From Tenggerimyces sp963762635 (GTDB taxonomy: Bacteria; Actinomycetota; Actinomycetes; Propionibacteriales; Actinopolymorphaceae): a DNA stretch of 64,000 nucleotides. Within the stretch, counting starts at the first letter, position 1. Each line of letters begins with the position of its first letter. The position numbers and the translations under genes are program-made. Below the pieces are notes generated by a model that saw only the letters and a program-made list of their open reading frames with translations, did no database searches and was not told the origin of the DNA. The stretch is from positions 713,486-777,485 of the forward strand of contig CAVXLQ010000023.1 in assembly GCA_963762635.1 (NCBI GenBank), given 5' to 3'. Below are positions 53,883 to 64,000 of this stretch, piece after piece.

Positions 53883-55910
53883 GAGATGACCCGAAGCTCT
53901 ACGATGCTCCACCCGCGGGCGTCATTCCCTGTCTGGCGCAAGCGCAGGAACCGGATTCCGTCCCGGAGCACCGGCAGCGTGACCGGCACCTCGTGCGGCG
54001 CGCGAACCGCCGCATCGTAGGTTTCGGCGCCGTGCCCCCGTTCGAAACAAGGGACCAGACGACGCCATCGACGGAGCTCTCGACCATGAGCACGCGCGGG
54101 TACTGTCCCGGATACGCACCGAGACACAACTCGACCGCGGCTACAGCTTGCAGCCCCCCAGATCAATCGTGATCGTCTCATCGCCGCGTTGGGACGAGGA
54201 ATGCCATCGCGTCTCGAGGTCGCCGTCGAGGACGGCGTTGATATCCGGGACGTTCGTCGTCGTCGCGATAGCGGACACCGCGAGGCGCCTGCCGGTCGCC
54301 GGCTGAGGCGCCAGCTCGCCGGTCCGCGGCAACAGATAGCTGGTCCACTCCGCCGTCACGTCGACGCGGCGCGCGCCGGGTTGTGCGGCGACGTAGGCGG
54401 ACCATGCGCCATCGCCATCCTCACTGGATTCGATCACCACTTCGATCGGATCGCTGGCGGCAAGGCGCGCGAGGATCCGCGGGTCGTGGCGCTCGAGCAG
54501 ATCGCGCATCGCCGCGTGCTGCGGAGCCGTGTAACCGCTGTAGCCGTTGAAGACTGGCCGCGCTTGAGCGATGGCGCCGTACATCGTTTCCGTTTCGTTC
54601 CGCTGGACCGGCAGACCGAGCCGCGCGCGCGCGGCGATGGTCGTGACGCGCATGGATGGCGCGGCGACGATCGGAAACGCCCGAGGCCAGCCGTCCAGGA
54701 GCAGGCCGGCGACCGAGGCCAGAACCACCAGCCGCCTGATGCGCCGCGATTCGATCCGGGAGATCACGAGCGCCGCCACGACGCCGAGGCAGAGGACCGC
54801 CACCATCCACAACCGCGCCGGCACGCGCATGCCGTTGAATCCGGGAGGTTCATCAACACCGCGTACGGTCCGTAGATGCCGAGCGGCCGCGCGAAGAGGG
54901 TGGTCGGGGTCCCAGCGACAGCACCCACATCACGCCGGCCGTCAGCGCGTAGAACCCAAGAAACCGGGTCGCTTCCGCCTTCAGGCGGAAGGACCTCCTG
55001 CGGAGGAACATCACCGCGCCCGACACGAGCAAGATCAGGACAGTGATCCCCGGAAATTGCTCGGACTCCGAACTGACCCCGGCGTGCAGCCAGCGCCAGG
55101 CCAGCGAGTCGGATGACGCAGACCACAGCCCCGCGATGTCCGCGCTGTAGTTCACCACTTCCACCGGGCTCCGCTTGAATCCGTACAACGCGTGGATGGC
55201 GCGGTAGCCGAGTAGTACGGGAGCGATCGCCACGCAGGCGACGCCCCATGCCGCCGCGAGCCGCACGGCATCTCGCCGTCCGAGCCGGCGAGGCGCGAAA
55301 TACGCGAGCCACAGCAGCACCAGGATCGTGAGAAAGAAGAGGTAATAGCCGCAGGCAAGCGCCTGGAGCAGCCAGCTGGCCGCGAACAGTGCCGCCCAGC
55401 GCCACTTCGGGCTCGCGAGATACAGGTGCAGGGCCGCGATGGCAACGGGCATCCAATAGGAGGAGAGCAGCTGCAGGTGCTGTGTGTGCGACAGGCGATA
55501 GGGCGCGAAAGCGAACGCCACTCCCGCGACAAACGATGCGTCATGACGCCGGGTGAGCACGAATGCCAGCAGGTACGCGCCCAGTCCACTGAAGACATAG
55601 CTCAGGAGGAAGGCCGCGTTGTACCGAGCAGCGGCGCGTTCGTCAGCAGGATGATCGGCGCCGTGAGCGGCGCCAGACCGAGGAGGTTCTCGGAGAACGC
55701 CAGCACGCCCTGCGACGGATAGAACGCCGGCGCGTTCCACCACGCATCGGTGAGCGGCACGGCGTGGGTGCTCCACCAGAGAATCCAGGTCACCAGCAGC
55801 GGGTCGCCGCGATCGTGCGCGATCGCGGAACCAACGTGGGCGGTGAGCGGCCAGGTATAGGCGACGGTCAACGCCGCGAGCGCGGCTGCCGCCATGAGGA
55901 CGGGGCGCAT
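53879..55910 (-). pseudogene. Polytopic membrane protein, glycosyltransferase-like, with discoidin-like C-terminal domain; frameshifted
   Basis: Start at the ATG at 55910 (MRPVLMAAAALAALTVAYTW), in TGATG overlap with the quinone oxidoreductase. About 10 membrane segments follow, with LTAHVGSAIAHDRGDPLL near the start and FAPYRLSHTQHLQLLSSYWMPVA in the middle, a layout like YfhO/GT39-type membrane glycosyltransferases. Phase changes lie near 55620, 54925, 54840 and 54150. The C-terminus (LDGDLETRWHSSSQRGDETI ... FLRLRQTG ... WSIVELRV) is an F5/8-type (discoidin-like) carbohydrate-binding fold. A role in exopolysaccharide or lipid glycosylation is possible. Confidence 0.55.
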
Positions 55911-56926
55911 CAGGTTGTGAGCACAACCTTGCCGATGTTCGAGCGACTCTGGATGTAGCGATGGGCGTCGGCGACGCGGTCGAGCGGGAAGGTGCGGGCG
56001 ACGACCGGGTCCAGCCGGCCGGCGCCGAGCTCGGTCATCATCAGGTCCATGAGCGGCTGCAGCTGGCGGCGCTCTTCCCATAGATGGCCGACGTGCAGGC
56101 CGAAGACACCGCGGTTTCGGTTGATGCAGCGACAGCGGGTCGAACGGCTTCATGGCCCACCACGACGCAGCACCCGCCACGGCTGCCGCTTCTCGCCGGA
56201 CATCGACGAGAGGCCGAGCATCACCAGGCGTCCGAGCGGCGCCAGCATCCGGTAGCTGGCGTTGAAGCTGCGTGCCGCCGATCGGATCGAGGATCACGTC
56301 GACGCCGCGCCCTCGCGTCAGCCGCCTAACCTCCGCCTCCACATCGCCGTGGCGGTAGTCGATGGCGTGATCGACGCCGAAGCTGCGCAGCGCGTCGTGC
56401 TTGACGCCGAGGCCGTGCCGATAACCGTGGCGCGGCGCAGCCGCGCAAGCTGCGTCGCGGCGATGCCCAGCCCGCCGCCGGCGTTGTGCACCAGCACCGT
56501 CTCGCCGGCCGTCAGCGCCGCCATGCGATAAGCGCGATCGCCGCGGTCAGGTAGGTGACCGGGCACCGCCGCCGCCTCCGCGTCGCTGAGGCGGTCGGGG
56601 AAGTGGAACGCCTGCGCCGCCGGCACGACGACGGCGTCGGAGTAGCCGCCGAATCGCGTCAGCGCGACAACGCGATCGCCTTCGTGGGGCCGGTGACACC
56701 GCTGCCGACGCGCGTCGACGACGCCGGCGACCTCGTAGCCGACCACCACCGGCGGTTGGGCGCGTCAGGATAGAGCCCGATGCGCGCGAGGACGTCGGCG
56801 AAGTTGATCCCCGGCGGCGCGGACGCGGATGCGGATCTGCCCGTCGCCCGGCAACGGGTCGGGCGACTCGCGCAGTCTCGAACACGTCGGCGTCCGCCGT
56901 GTCCGGGGGATGACGGCCTGGCGCAT
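55910..56926 (-). pseudogene. Zinc-type alcohol dehydrogenase / quinone oxidoreductase, frameshifted
   Basis: ATG at 56926 (MRQAVIPR), with a phase change before RESPDPLPGDGQIRIRVRAAG. Further blocks: VVGYEVAGVVDARR, GDRVVALTRFGGYSDAVVVPAAQAFHFPD, LSDAEAAAVPGHL, the NADP-binding motif VLVHNAGGGLGIAATQLARL, and the final KVVLTT stop at 55910. This is the GroES-like plus Rossmann architecture of the MDR quinone reductase branch without the structural-zinc Cys set. Probably NADPH-dependent. At least five phase changes. It lies between hfq and the membrane protein on the same strand. Confidence 0.7.
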
Positions 56927-56990
56927 TCCCGCGCAGGCTACCACGGTGTGGGCGGTTCGCGAACCGCCCCTCCGGTCGATAGGGCGGTCG

Positions 56991-57354
56991 CTAAGGGCGG
57001 TCGCCGGGGCGGTAGGGCGGACGGTCCGGCCGGTCACCGCGCGGCGGGCGGTCGCCGCGATCCCCGTAGGACGGGCGCTCGCCGCGGTCCCCATCGGGAC
57101 GTCCACGCCGGTCCGCCCCGACCGGGCGGGCGCGGCGGGCCCGCCACTAAGACAAGCGCGCTCTTGTAGATCATCTGAATGGGACCGCCGTCGTTCGGTT
57201 GGAGCAGCAGCACGTAGGGATCGAAGTCGAGGATGCGCCCATGGAGCGCCATGCGGTTGTTCAGATAGAGCGTCGCCGAGGCCCGGCGGTCGCGCAGTTG
57301 CGCCAATACGTTGTCCTGAAAGTTCTGCCCCGGACTGGTCCGCGTCTGTGTCAT
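56991..57354 (-). CDS. hfq: RNA chaperone Hfq with Arg/Asp/Pro-rich tail, one probable frameshift
   Basis: ATG at 57354 with AGGGAGGAACGAGG upstream. The Sm fold is clear: NFQDNVLAQLRDRRASATLY with Sm1 (LYLNNRMALHGRILDFDPYVLLL) and Sm2 (QMIYKSALV, corresponding to the YKHA motif). After residue ~70 the tail in the straight frame is irregular. A one-base shift near 57140 gives RPDGDRGERP, GDRGDRPPRGDRPDRP and a stop at 56991, a repeat tail typical of such proteins. Hfq helps small RNAs pair with mRNAs. Actinomycetes lack recognisable Hfq, so this marks the segment as foreign. Confidence 0.85.
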
Positions 57355-57385
57355 CCTCGTTCCTCCCTCGACGCCATCGTGCGCT

Positions 57386-57415
57386 ATTATCCCCCGGTTT
57401 GGCTGCTTCTGTCAA
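57386..57415 (-). promoter_or_regulatory. Sigma-70 promoter of hfq
   Basis: On the minus strand TTGACA (57415-57410), an 18-nt spacer and GATAAT (57391-57386), about 30 bases upstream of the hfq ATG. This near-consensus promoter is unlike the rest of the window. Confidence 0.7.
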
Positions 57416-57764
57416 GAGGGGAGCGCACGGAGTGCCGTGGCCCTTCCGTGCGCAGCCGGCCCGGAGGGGTCGGAGGACTAACACCCAAGAGGTGGCCCTG
57501 CTACCGCTTGTTCGGGAACCGCGCCCGATACGAGCGGCAACCTCAGTTTGGTGAAACTGTCAGCTCTTCCGGTTGTCGAAGACCAAACGTGGAAAACGGT
57601 CCCGATACCTGTACCAGGGCGCGTTCGTGGAATCGTCGCCAGGGGAACCGTGGCTTCGCGATCGTCGTAACTACAGGTTGAACGGGAACCGAAATCGCGG
57701 ACGCGCGGGACGGGACGGCCGGGTGCCGGAAGTCGCGGCGGCGGGTGGGTCTAAGGAAGAGCGG
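57416..57764. other. Intergenic stretch between hfq and the heme c gene
   Basis: It holds one perfect hairpin, GCGCACGGA (57423-57431) with TCCGTGCGC (57445-57453), 13-nt loop. From 57573 a short open frame rich in Arg/Asn can be read but has only a TTG start and no recognisable domain; I do not call it. A purine run AAGGAAGAG at 57753 is the ribosome-binding site of the next gene. No other signal seen. Confidence 0.4.
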
Positions 57765-60700
57765 ATGCGAAAAGAGGCGGTTAGGCTGGCGCTGGGAATC
57801 TGGCTGCTGTTCGGGCTGCTCGTGGTGCTGTCGTTTGCCCGGAGCGGGGTGACGAAGGCGCCCGCGAAGCGGACAGCGGCCGTCGCGAGTTTACCGGTGG
57901 AAAAGGCGCGCCGGGCGAGGAGCCGCGCGGGCTGTCCGAGGAGGACACGCGGAAGTTCGGTGACCGCTTCCAGCGCGAGATACCGGCCGCTGCTCACCCG
58001 CCAGCAAAGCAACTGTGTCACCTGCCACGGCGAGCAGAACCCCTCCCAGCTTCGGTTCGTTCCCCGATCCGCAAGAGAGCTTCCGGCGACTGCTCAGGTG
58101 AAATCCTACTTCGATCCGGCGAGCGGCGCCTCGCTGCTGGCGCGGGTGACCAGGCCGAATCCAGGATTTGCGCATGCCGCCGGAGGGGATGAGCCCATGG
58201 GCGACCAAGGATGTGGCCCTCCTGCGCACCTTCGCGAACGACCTGTTCCGCGGCATGGTTCGTGCCGTGGGGCACGCCGATGAGACATTCCCTGCGACGC
58301 TGGAGACGCCCTATACCGGGGAGATCGCGTCCGCTGGGGCGGACAACACGTTCCTGACCTACACCCAGCTCCGCGGTAAGATCGCGGCGATCTTCGGTGA
58401 TGATTGGGTGCGCAGCGGAAAGGACCTCTTCAGGAGAACGTGCACCTGTTTGGTGGCGCGGATTTCCAGACGCGCTACGACGAGACCAACAAGCCGGCGG
58501 CGACGTTCCTGGCAGGGCTGGAGATGATGTCGAAGAGGACGTGGCCTCGCAGGCATGTCGCTGCGGCGGGACCGTTCGCGGGCCGATCCGGAGCGACTGC
58601 CGTCGCCGCTGGAGATGCGGGCGCCGGATGCGGCCTATCGTGCCGAGCTCACGCGCCTCTATCGCCGGATGCTCTTCCGGGCTCCCGCGGAGGAGATCCG
58701 CAAGTCGTTCCAGTTCTTGCAGGGGGTCTACCGCTCAAAGGCGGGGATCGCGAGCCAGAGCCACGATCTGACCTTCGAGGTGACGCTGACCGGCGTCGAC
58801 GGGCAGAGCACGACGCGCGGTCTGGCGGTCCGGGTCAGTAACGATCCGCGCGGCCTCTACCAAGCTGGTGGACGAGACCGTCGTGAGCGAAGAGAAGCTG
58901 ATCAGGAAGACGCTCGCGCAACCCTTCACGGTTCAAACTGGCGGATGCCGAGCAGAAGGTTCTGGTCTCGAACGAAAACACGAACGGCAACGTCTCGGTG
59001 GCGGCCATTGAGCTCAAGGGGCCCTTGCCGGGGACCGAGACGCAGTCGCTCCCCATCACGCATGTTCCCGGCCGTTCATGCAGAGGGCGCGTGGCGGCTG
59101 AACCAGGGGGATCCGTCGAGCTATGACGACGGCGATACCAACAAGGGAAAGAGCTGGATCACCTTCCCCATCGCGGTCAAGCAGCCGGGACGGTACGAAG
59201 TGACGCTGGTGTCTGGCTGACGAACCCGAAGAGCGGGGATGGGGGAGGAGCGGGACGCGGGCGGCGGCGTCGCCGAAGTTGATCCGGCCGATATGGCCAA
59301 GAACGTGCTCGTGGAAGTGGTCTCGCATGATCATCGCTCGCGGCTGGCGGTGGCGCCGCCGACTGCCGTTCCTCCCGGCGGTGAAGCGCATTTCAGTGTC
59401 GATCAGTCCATCGACAACATCGCCTTCTGGGATCTGGAGACGCCGTTCCAGTTCACGGACGAGAAGGCGGGCGTGGAAATCCACAACGGCGGAACGCGCC
59501 GGCGGGTGGTGGCGGACGCGGTGAAGTTTGTCCCGGTCGCGGGCGGCGCCGAGATCCTCATCGACAACGCCGATGCGGACGGCGCCGACAAGTGGTCGGT
59601 CTTCGATGACCAAAGCTCCGGCCGTCTAATGTGAACGGCGCCCGGACTCCATCAGCGATGGCAGCTCCCGCAAGGGTGAGATGCGGCTCCTCTACCGGCC
59701 TTCAAAGCAGAAGGCGGCTTGGAACCCGAAGGGGTGGTATCGCGTGCTGGCGGGTTTTCCCGGCAAAAAGCGACAATGAGACGCGTGCTCCCGTCGTGGT
59801 CCACGCTTCAGGCGTCGGCCCCATCGTGAAGCTGAACTACCCGGTGCATGCCCACGTTGGCGCGCCCATCGAGATCAGCCTGGAGAGTGTCAACGTCCAG
59901 CATTCTCCCTTGCGAATGACCTGGCGGCAGGTCGGCGGTCCGTACATTGGCGCTCAAGGATACCCACGCGGCGAAGATCGCCTTTGCGGCCCCCGCGCTG
60001 ACGCCGCAGCAGGCGGCGTGGGAGGGGCTCTGCCGGGCGCTGATGCAGCACCCCGATTTCCTGTTCACCCGCCACGCTCGATGCCGCTCGTCAAGAATGC
60101 CCCGGACCGGAAGCGGCTGCAGCTCGTCAAGGTGGCGCAAGATCTGGTAGGGCGGACGCCGACCGAGACGGAAATCCGTAAGCTGGAGGCGGGAGCCGCT
60201 GGGGGCGCTCGTGGATGAGTATCTGAAGGGGCAAGAATTCCGGGACTTCTACTTCCGCCGCGTGCGGCTCTACCTGGAGAGCCACGGCTCGGAGATTGAG
60301 GACGAACCGGCCCGGCTGTGGAGCTATCTCGCCTTAAACAATAGTTAGTTCAAGGAGCTGCTCACGGCGGACTATAGTGTGGACACGCAGTTCGAGGCCC
60401 AGCCACGGCACCCGCCTACCATGGCAAGACGGCCTACTCGCCATGAAAGGCTTCGTCCGCGGCAAGCCGGGTCTGCCCCCCACTTTAACTATGCCGCCCA
60501 GGTCGCGGAGAAATTCCTGGGCTACGTCTTTGTGGTGCCGCCGGAGGTGGTCGCGGCGCGGGAGGGGTATCACCGCGATCTCGACGACGAGCGCGGGCTC
60601 CGTTTGCTACTCCTGCCACAAGGTGCTGACGCCGCTGGCCTACCAGCGGGAGCGGTGGACCGACGAAGGGGAATTCCGCGAGCACGACGACACCGGGCTG

Positions 60701-60980
60701 CGGATCAATGACACGGACCGTGATCTGGTGCCTTCCTATCCCTACCCCGGCGCGGGGATGGAGGCGTTCGCGCTGCAGGCGCAGAACAAAGAGCGCTTCA
60801 TCCGCACCATCATCCAGACGCATTTCGTCTGGTATTTCGGCCGCGAGATGCGCTATGAGCAGGATGAGCGCGGGCTCTACCGCCGGCTCTGGGATACGGC
60901 TCAGGAACCACCGCTTCGCCATTCGCCCGCTGATCCGCGCCATGGTCACCAGTCCCGAATACCTGGAGGGACAGCCCAAT
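57765..60980 (+). pseudogene. Large heme c protein of the Planctomycete/Acidobacteria type, heavily frameshifted
   Basis: ATG at 57765 with AAGGAAGAG upstream; one N-terminal membrane helix (LALGIWLLFGLLVVLSFA). After a phase change come RKFGDRFQREI, PLLTRQQSNCVTCHGEQNPS (heme c CxxCH) and MPPEGMSPWATKDVALLRTF. Then AAYRAELTRLYRRMLFRAPA, a beta-rich middle (WITFPIAVKQPGRYEVTLV; later KWSVFDDQ), LTPQQAAWEGLCRALMQHPDFLFTRHA, a second CxxCH (VCYSCHKVLTPLAYQRERW), and HRFAIRPLIRAMVTSPEYL. The order of cytochrome-like and Planctomycete-specific domains fits DUF1549/1553/1592-type proteins, usually paired with DUF1501 genes, as here. Function unclear, periplasmic electron transfer possible. Confidence 0.55.
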
Positions 60981-61205
60981 GGCGCGACTTCTCCCGGCAG
61001 CCCGTCCAGGCGTCATCCGGGCGAAGACACCCGCGTCGACACGCACGGGCGTGCAGCGCGCGGCGCGTCCTACCGCAACCGTTCCCCCCGCACCGTTTCG
61101 CACGGTGAAACGAGCGCAATGAAGCGATGCCCGCAACGGAGCTCGAGGCGGGGTAACTACCCCGCGTCGTGTTGGATCGAATAGTCGGGAAGCAGGAGAT
61201 CGACC

Positions 61206-63050
61206 ATGGCCGAACGGACCTGTGAGTTTGAAGAGCAGACGACCTTTGCGGAGTACCCGTCGCTGTGGAGCCCGCGGATCGACAGCATCGCGGCGCCACC
61301 GCCGCCTTCGGCAGGGCACCAGGTGGGGCGCAGCGGTGGGACGATGGGTCGGCGCGGGTTCCTCCAGCGCGCGGCCGTGGCCACCGGGGCGCTGACCGCC
61401 GCTGATTTCCTGCGCTACTTCATCCGCAGAACGGGATGCCCGAATAAATGCGCCGCGCTCCTCGCGGTGGCGGAGGCCGGGCGCTGAGGCGGCGGCGGAG
61501 CCGCGCTATCCTGATCTACTGGTTCGTCGAGGGGGGCTGGATGGGGTATGACATGTTCAGCCCGGTCGATGACGCCCAACAACGTCTTCCAGCGACTGGA
61601 CGACATCACAAGGAGCGATACCGCGTTCTGAACTTCGGCAAGCCGGGCTACGGCATCTAGCAGGCAGGAAACATCCGCTACGGCTACCTCGCCGAGGCGC
61701 GGCAAGCGACCTGTTCCCCGACATGGCGGTCCTCAGCTCGATGCACACCGGCTCGTTCCACTCCGGCGAGCGGCTGAAGGCGCACATGGGCAGCTACAAC
61801 TGCCGCCTGCCAGGCCGACCGCGAGGAGGACGAGCGATCGTGATGCAGGCGTTCGCGGAGGTGTACGGGCAGCCGTACGTGCTGCCGAACCTCTCCTGGC
61901 ACTGGTGGCTCTCCGACGGCGAGCTGAACGAGGTGCAGTACACCGGGCGCAAGGGCTACTACCACGCGCTGGGGCCCGCCCACGCGCACACGATCTATGC
62001 CGGGCACGCCCGCCAACCTGCGCCAGTTCCTGCTGCGGATGCAGCCAGAACGTCCAGCGACTCGGTCAACCGCGAGATCCAGAAGTTCCTGGACGACGCC
62101 CACACCTAGCTCGACAGTGACCGGCACCTGGAGGTGGTCAAGAGCTACAACTCGGCCCGCGCAGATCTACCATGAACCTCGTCGTCGCGCGGCCTGAAGC
62201 TGGACGAGAGCATGCTGGCCGCGCTCTTCACCGACCGGAGCTGCGGGAGCGGTTCAAGGTCAAGCCGGAGGACGAGCTGATCACCTATCGCAGCGTCAAC
62301 GGCAACAAGGCCCGCACCAAGTTCTGCCCGAACGCCAACGTTCAGGCGATGATGACCTACGAGCTGCTGCGCGCCGGCCTCACTTGCGCCTTCTGGATCG
62401 AGACGCGGGACATCCGCCGCTTCGACTAGCCATCGCAACCGCGAAGGGGCTCTGGGGGGCGGACGGCCGCACGCCGCGCGGCCAGCCGGACCAGACGGAG
62501 ATGATGAGCGAGGACCTCTGGAATCCGCTCAACACGCTGGTCGGACCTGCTGAAGAGCGACGCCCGCACCGGAAGCACGGGCAAGAGCCTCTTCGATCTC
62601 ACGACCATCGTGCTGACCTCGGAGTTCGGGCGCACGATCCACGGCGACGTGGACGCGATCCAGAAGATGAAGATCCCCGAGGCGGAGAAGCAGAAGATGA
62701 TCGACGGCCAGGACATCTGCCAGCACTGGAAGGTGACCTCGGCGGCGTTCCTGGGCGGCAAGGTGAAGGGCGACACGCAGTATCGGCGGCGATCGGCGAG
62801 AACACGCTGCTGGCGATTCCCATGCTGCCGGACGGAGCTGGACCCCGCCTACGATCCGATCACGGGCGAGCTGACTCGGAGGCCGCACGCCCAGCGACAA
62901 GTCCTTCATCCCCAACCACGGCGACGTCTACTCCACGGCGCTGCTCCTGGCGGACATCGACCCAAAGGGCCACGGCCGCAACGACCGCCCGCCGATGAAG
63001 TATATCAAGAAGGCGTGGACAGGAGCGGGCTCGGACGCGCGCTTCGACTT
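61206..63050 (+). pseudogene. DUF1501-family secreted protein, heavily frameshifted
   Basis: ATG at 61206. After ~45 residues a twin-arginine signal appears: MGRRGFLQRAAVATGALTAA. Downstream blocks in changing phases: LLIYWFVEGGWMGYDMFSPV, DLFPDMAVLSSMHTGSFHSG, LPNLSWHWWLSDGELNEVQY, VKPEDELITYRSVNGNKART, MMTYELLRAGLTCAFWIETRD, the DUF1501 signature TTIVLTSEFGRTIHGD, and FIPNHGDVYSTALLLADIDP. DUF1501 proteins belong to the alkaline-phosphatase/sulfatase superfamily, are exported by Tat, and typically follow a cytochrome-like partner gene as they do here. Substrate unknown. The 3' end near 63050 is approximate. Confidence 0.6.
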
Positions 63051-63053
63051 CTT

Positions 63054-63211
63054 AACAAGGATAGACAGGATGGACAGGATAGCGGACGACTTCGTTCTTG
63101 GTTGTGCAGCGGATTTGGGGAGGTCGGCGGCGCTCGCCCTTCACCCACGAGCCAGCGACCCTCAATAGCGACCTGTCGGCCGTCGTCCGGTACATCCTGT
63201 CAATCCTTGTT
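63054..63211. repeat. Inverted pair of a 19-bp GGATAGACAGGATG repeat
   Basis: AACAAGGATAGACAGGATG (63054-63072) and its near-complement CATCCTGTCAATCCTTGTT (63193-63211) match at 18 of 19 positions, 120 bases apart. The first copy continues as tandem ACAGGAT units (63066-63080). It lies between the DUF1501 and SUMF1-like genes and resembles intergenic repeats of Planctomycetota-like genomes. Confidence 0.6.
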
Positions 63212-63264
63212 CCAGCCGCCTCCTGACGGTTCGTCCTTTTTTCCGCTGCTGTCCTCCTGGGTGC

Positions 63265-64000
63265 GTGACGCCGCGGGCCCGGACGGCGCCGGCGGAGAAG
63301 CCGGCCGCGGCGTCGGCGCAGGCAGTGGACCTGGGCGGCTTGTCGGATTTCGCGGAGGTGACGCTGGACGGGATCGTTTTTGTGAAGATCCCACCGCGGG
63401 GCAGTTTCTGATGGGGACGTCCGACGCGGACCGCGCGGCGTTGAAGGCGGCGGGCGTCTGGCTCCCCGCCCAGGAGGATGAGCGACCGGCCCGCCGGGTC
63501 ACCATCACCCGGCCTTTCCTGCTCGGCAAATACGAGGTGACCCAGGCGCCGCAATGGACGGCCGTGATTACCAAAGATCCTCCGGGCGCCACGCGCCGTG
63601 AGAAGGAGGCGATCAAGGCGCCGTCCGCCTTCAAGGGTAGAGACCTGCCGGTGGAGACGGTGAGCTGGCGCGATGTTCAGGCTTATCTGGAAAGGTTAAA
63701 CCGGATCAGCAGTGGCAAATACCGGCTGCCGACCGAGGCAGAGTGGGAGTACGCGGCGCGGGCCGGCGGGGACGGCCTCTATGGGATGGGGGCCGGTGGC
63801 GCGGTGGTCACTGACAAAACAGTGGGCGAGGACCGGGGTGGTTCCGGTCGAATCCGGCAACAAGACGCAGCCGGTCGGCCGCCGCAAGCCGAATGCCTGG
63901 GGGCTGCACGACATGCTCGGTAGCGTCTGGGAATGGTGTCAGGACTTCTACAACCCGAAGGCGTATACCAGTGCTCCGGCGACCGATCCGCTCCAGACCA
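63265..64000 (+). pseudogene. Formylglycine-generating enzyme (SUMF1/FGE)-like protein, 3' partial and frameshifted
   Basis: The start is uncertain; a possible signal peptide (RFVLFSAAVLLGA) lies just before 63265. Family blocks: VTLDGIVFVKIPP, GQFLMGTSDADRAAL, DERPARRVTITRPFLLGKYEVTQ, LPVETVSWRDVQAYLERLN, YRLPTEAEWEYAARAGG, and KPNAWGLHDMLGSVWEWCQDFYNPKAYTS at the window edge. Phase changes lie near 63395, 63800 and 63860. FGE converts a sulfatase Cys to formylglycine; many bacterial SUMF1 proteins have other roles. The catalytic Cys region would lie beyond 64000. Confidence 0.65.

Noticed and set aside
57573..57764. Upstream extension of the heme c gene from a TTG codon
   Set aside because: No ribosome-binding site, Arg/Asn-rich sequence without similarity; the ATG at 57765 has a good site and begins the membrane anchor.
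53641..64000. Horizontal transfer of an acidobacterial island into the actinomycete
   Set aside because: No integrase, tRNA, direct repeats or insertion sequence at the border, and the border cuts two genes in the middle; assembly chimerism explains this better.

Overview
The first ~53.6 kb reads as one high-GC actinomycete chromosome segment. It combines an actinobacterial Tad pilus locus, a DEAD-box helicase, a BldG-type STAS protein, a K+-independent H+-pyrophosphatase, topA, an MFS-dTMP kinase fusion and holB. These genes resemble the conserved neighbourhood known from Mycobacterium tuberculosis (around Rv3644c-Rv3661) and Streptomyces. The fusion tmk and the Kribbella-like subtilase suggest Propionibacteriales, but that is inference. 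I saw no rRNA, tRNA, CRISPR array or insertion sequence.

Layout of the actinobacterial part. 1-1.3 kb: end of a TetR-like regulator and a HAD-IB phosphatase. 1.46-6.6 kb (minus): Tad operon ssd-tadA-tadB-tadC-pilin-tadE-tadF-like. 6.7-9.6 kb (minus): small membrane protein and a frameshifted helicase. 9.6-14.2 kb: STAS protein, hppA, methyltransferase. 14.2-17.2 kb (minus): three paralogous two-domain lipoproteins. 17.3-20.4 kb: M28 peptidase, methyltransferase, CapA-like lipoprotein. 20.5-23.2 kb: topA. 23.3-34.3 kb: a probable seven-gene operon of a large secreted subtilase, a protease-less paralogue of its C-terminal half, and a complete oligopeptide ABC importer. 34.3-37.6 kb: a DUF3616-like protein, a Gfo/Idh/MocA oxidoreductase and a convergent LacI regulator. 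37.9-40.4 kb: two secreted PKD-domain proteins sharing an upstream 17-bp element. 40.4-46.5 kb: SRPBCC protein, TetR regulator, MFS-tmk, holB, secreted alpha/beta hydrolase. 46.5-48.3 kb: an aac(2')-I-like acetyltransferase divergent from a broken aminoglycoside/hydroxyurea kinase-like gene. 48.4-53.6 kb: sugar-type ABC transporter, aldehyde dehydrogenase and the front of a GMC oxidoreductase.

At about 53.62-53.64 kb the GMC reading frame runs into an unrelated domain, and everything after it looks non-actinobacterial. It holds a membrane glycosyltransferase-like protein with a discoidin-like end, a quinone oxidoreductase, Hfq with a textbook TTGACA/GATAAT promoter, a large heme c protein of the Planctomycete/Acidobacteria type, a DUF1501 protein and a formylglycine-generating-enzyme-like protein. 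I read this as a chimeric contig, the last ~10.4 kb coming from an Acidobacteriota- or Planctomycetota-like bacterium.

Many genes at 47.2-49.4 kb and beyond 53.9 kb are broken by single-base indels every 40-250 bases, yet the family-typical peptide resumes after each one. That pattern points to consensus errors rather than gene decay. Isolated frameshifts also hit ssd (5.58 kb), the helicase (8.91 kb) and the alpha/beta hydrolase (46.32 kb).
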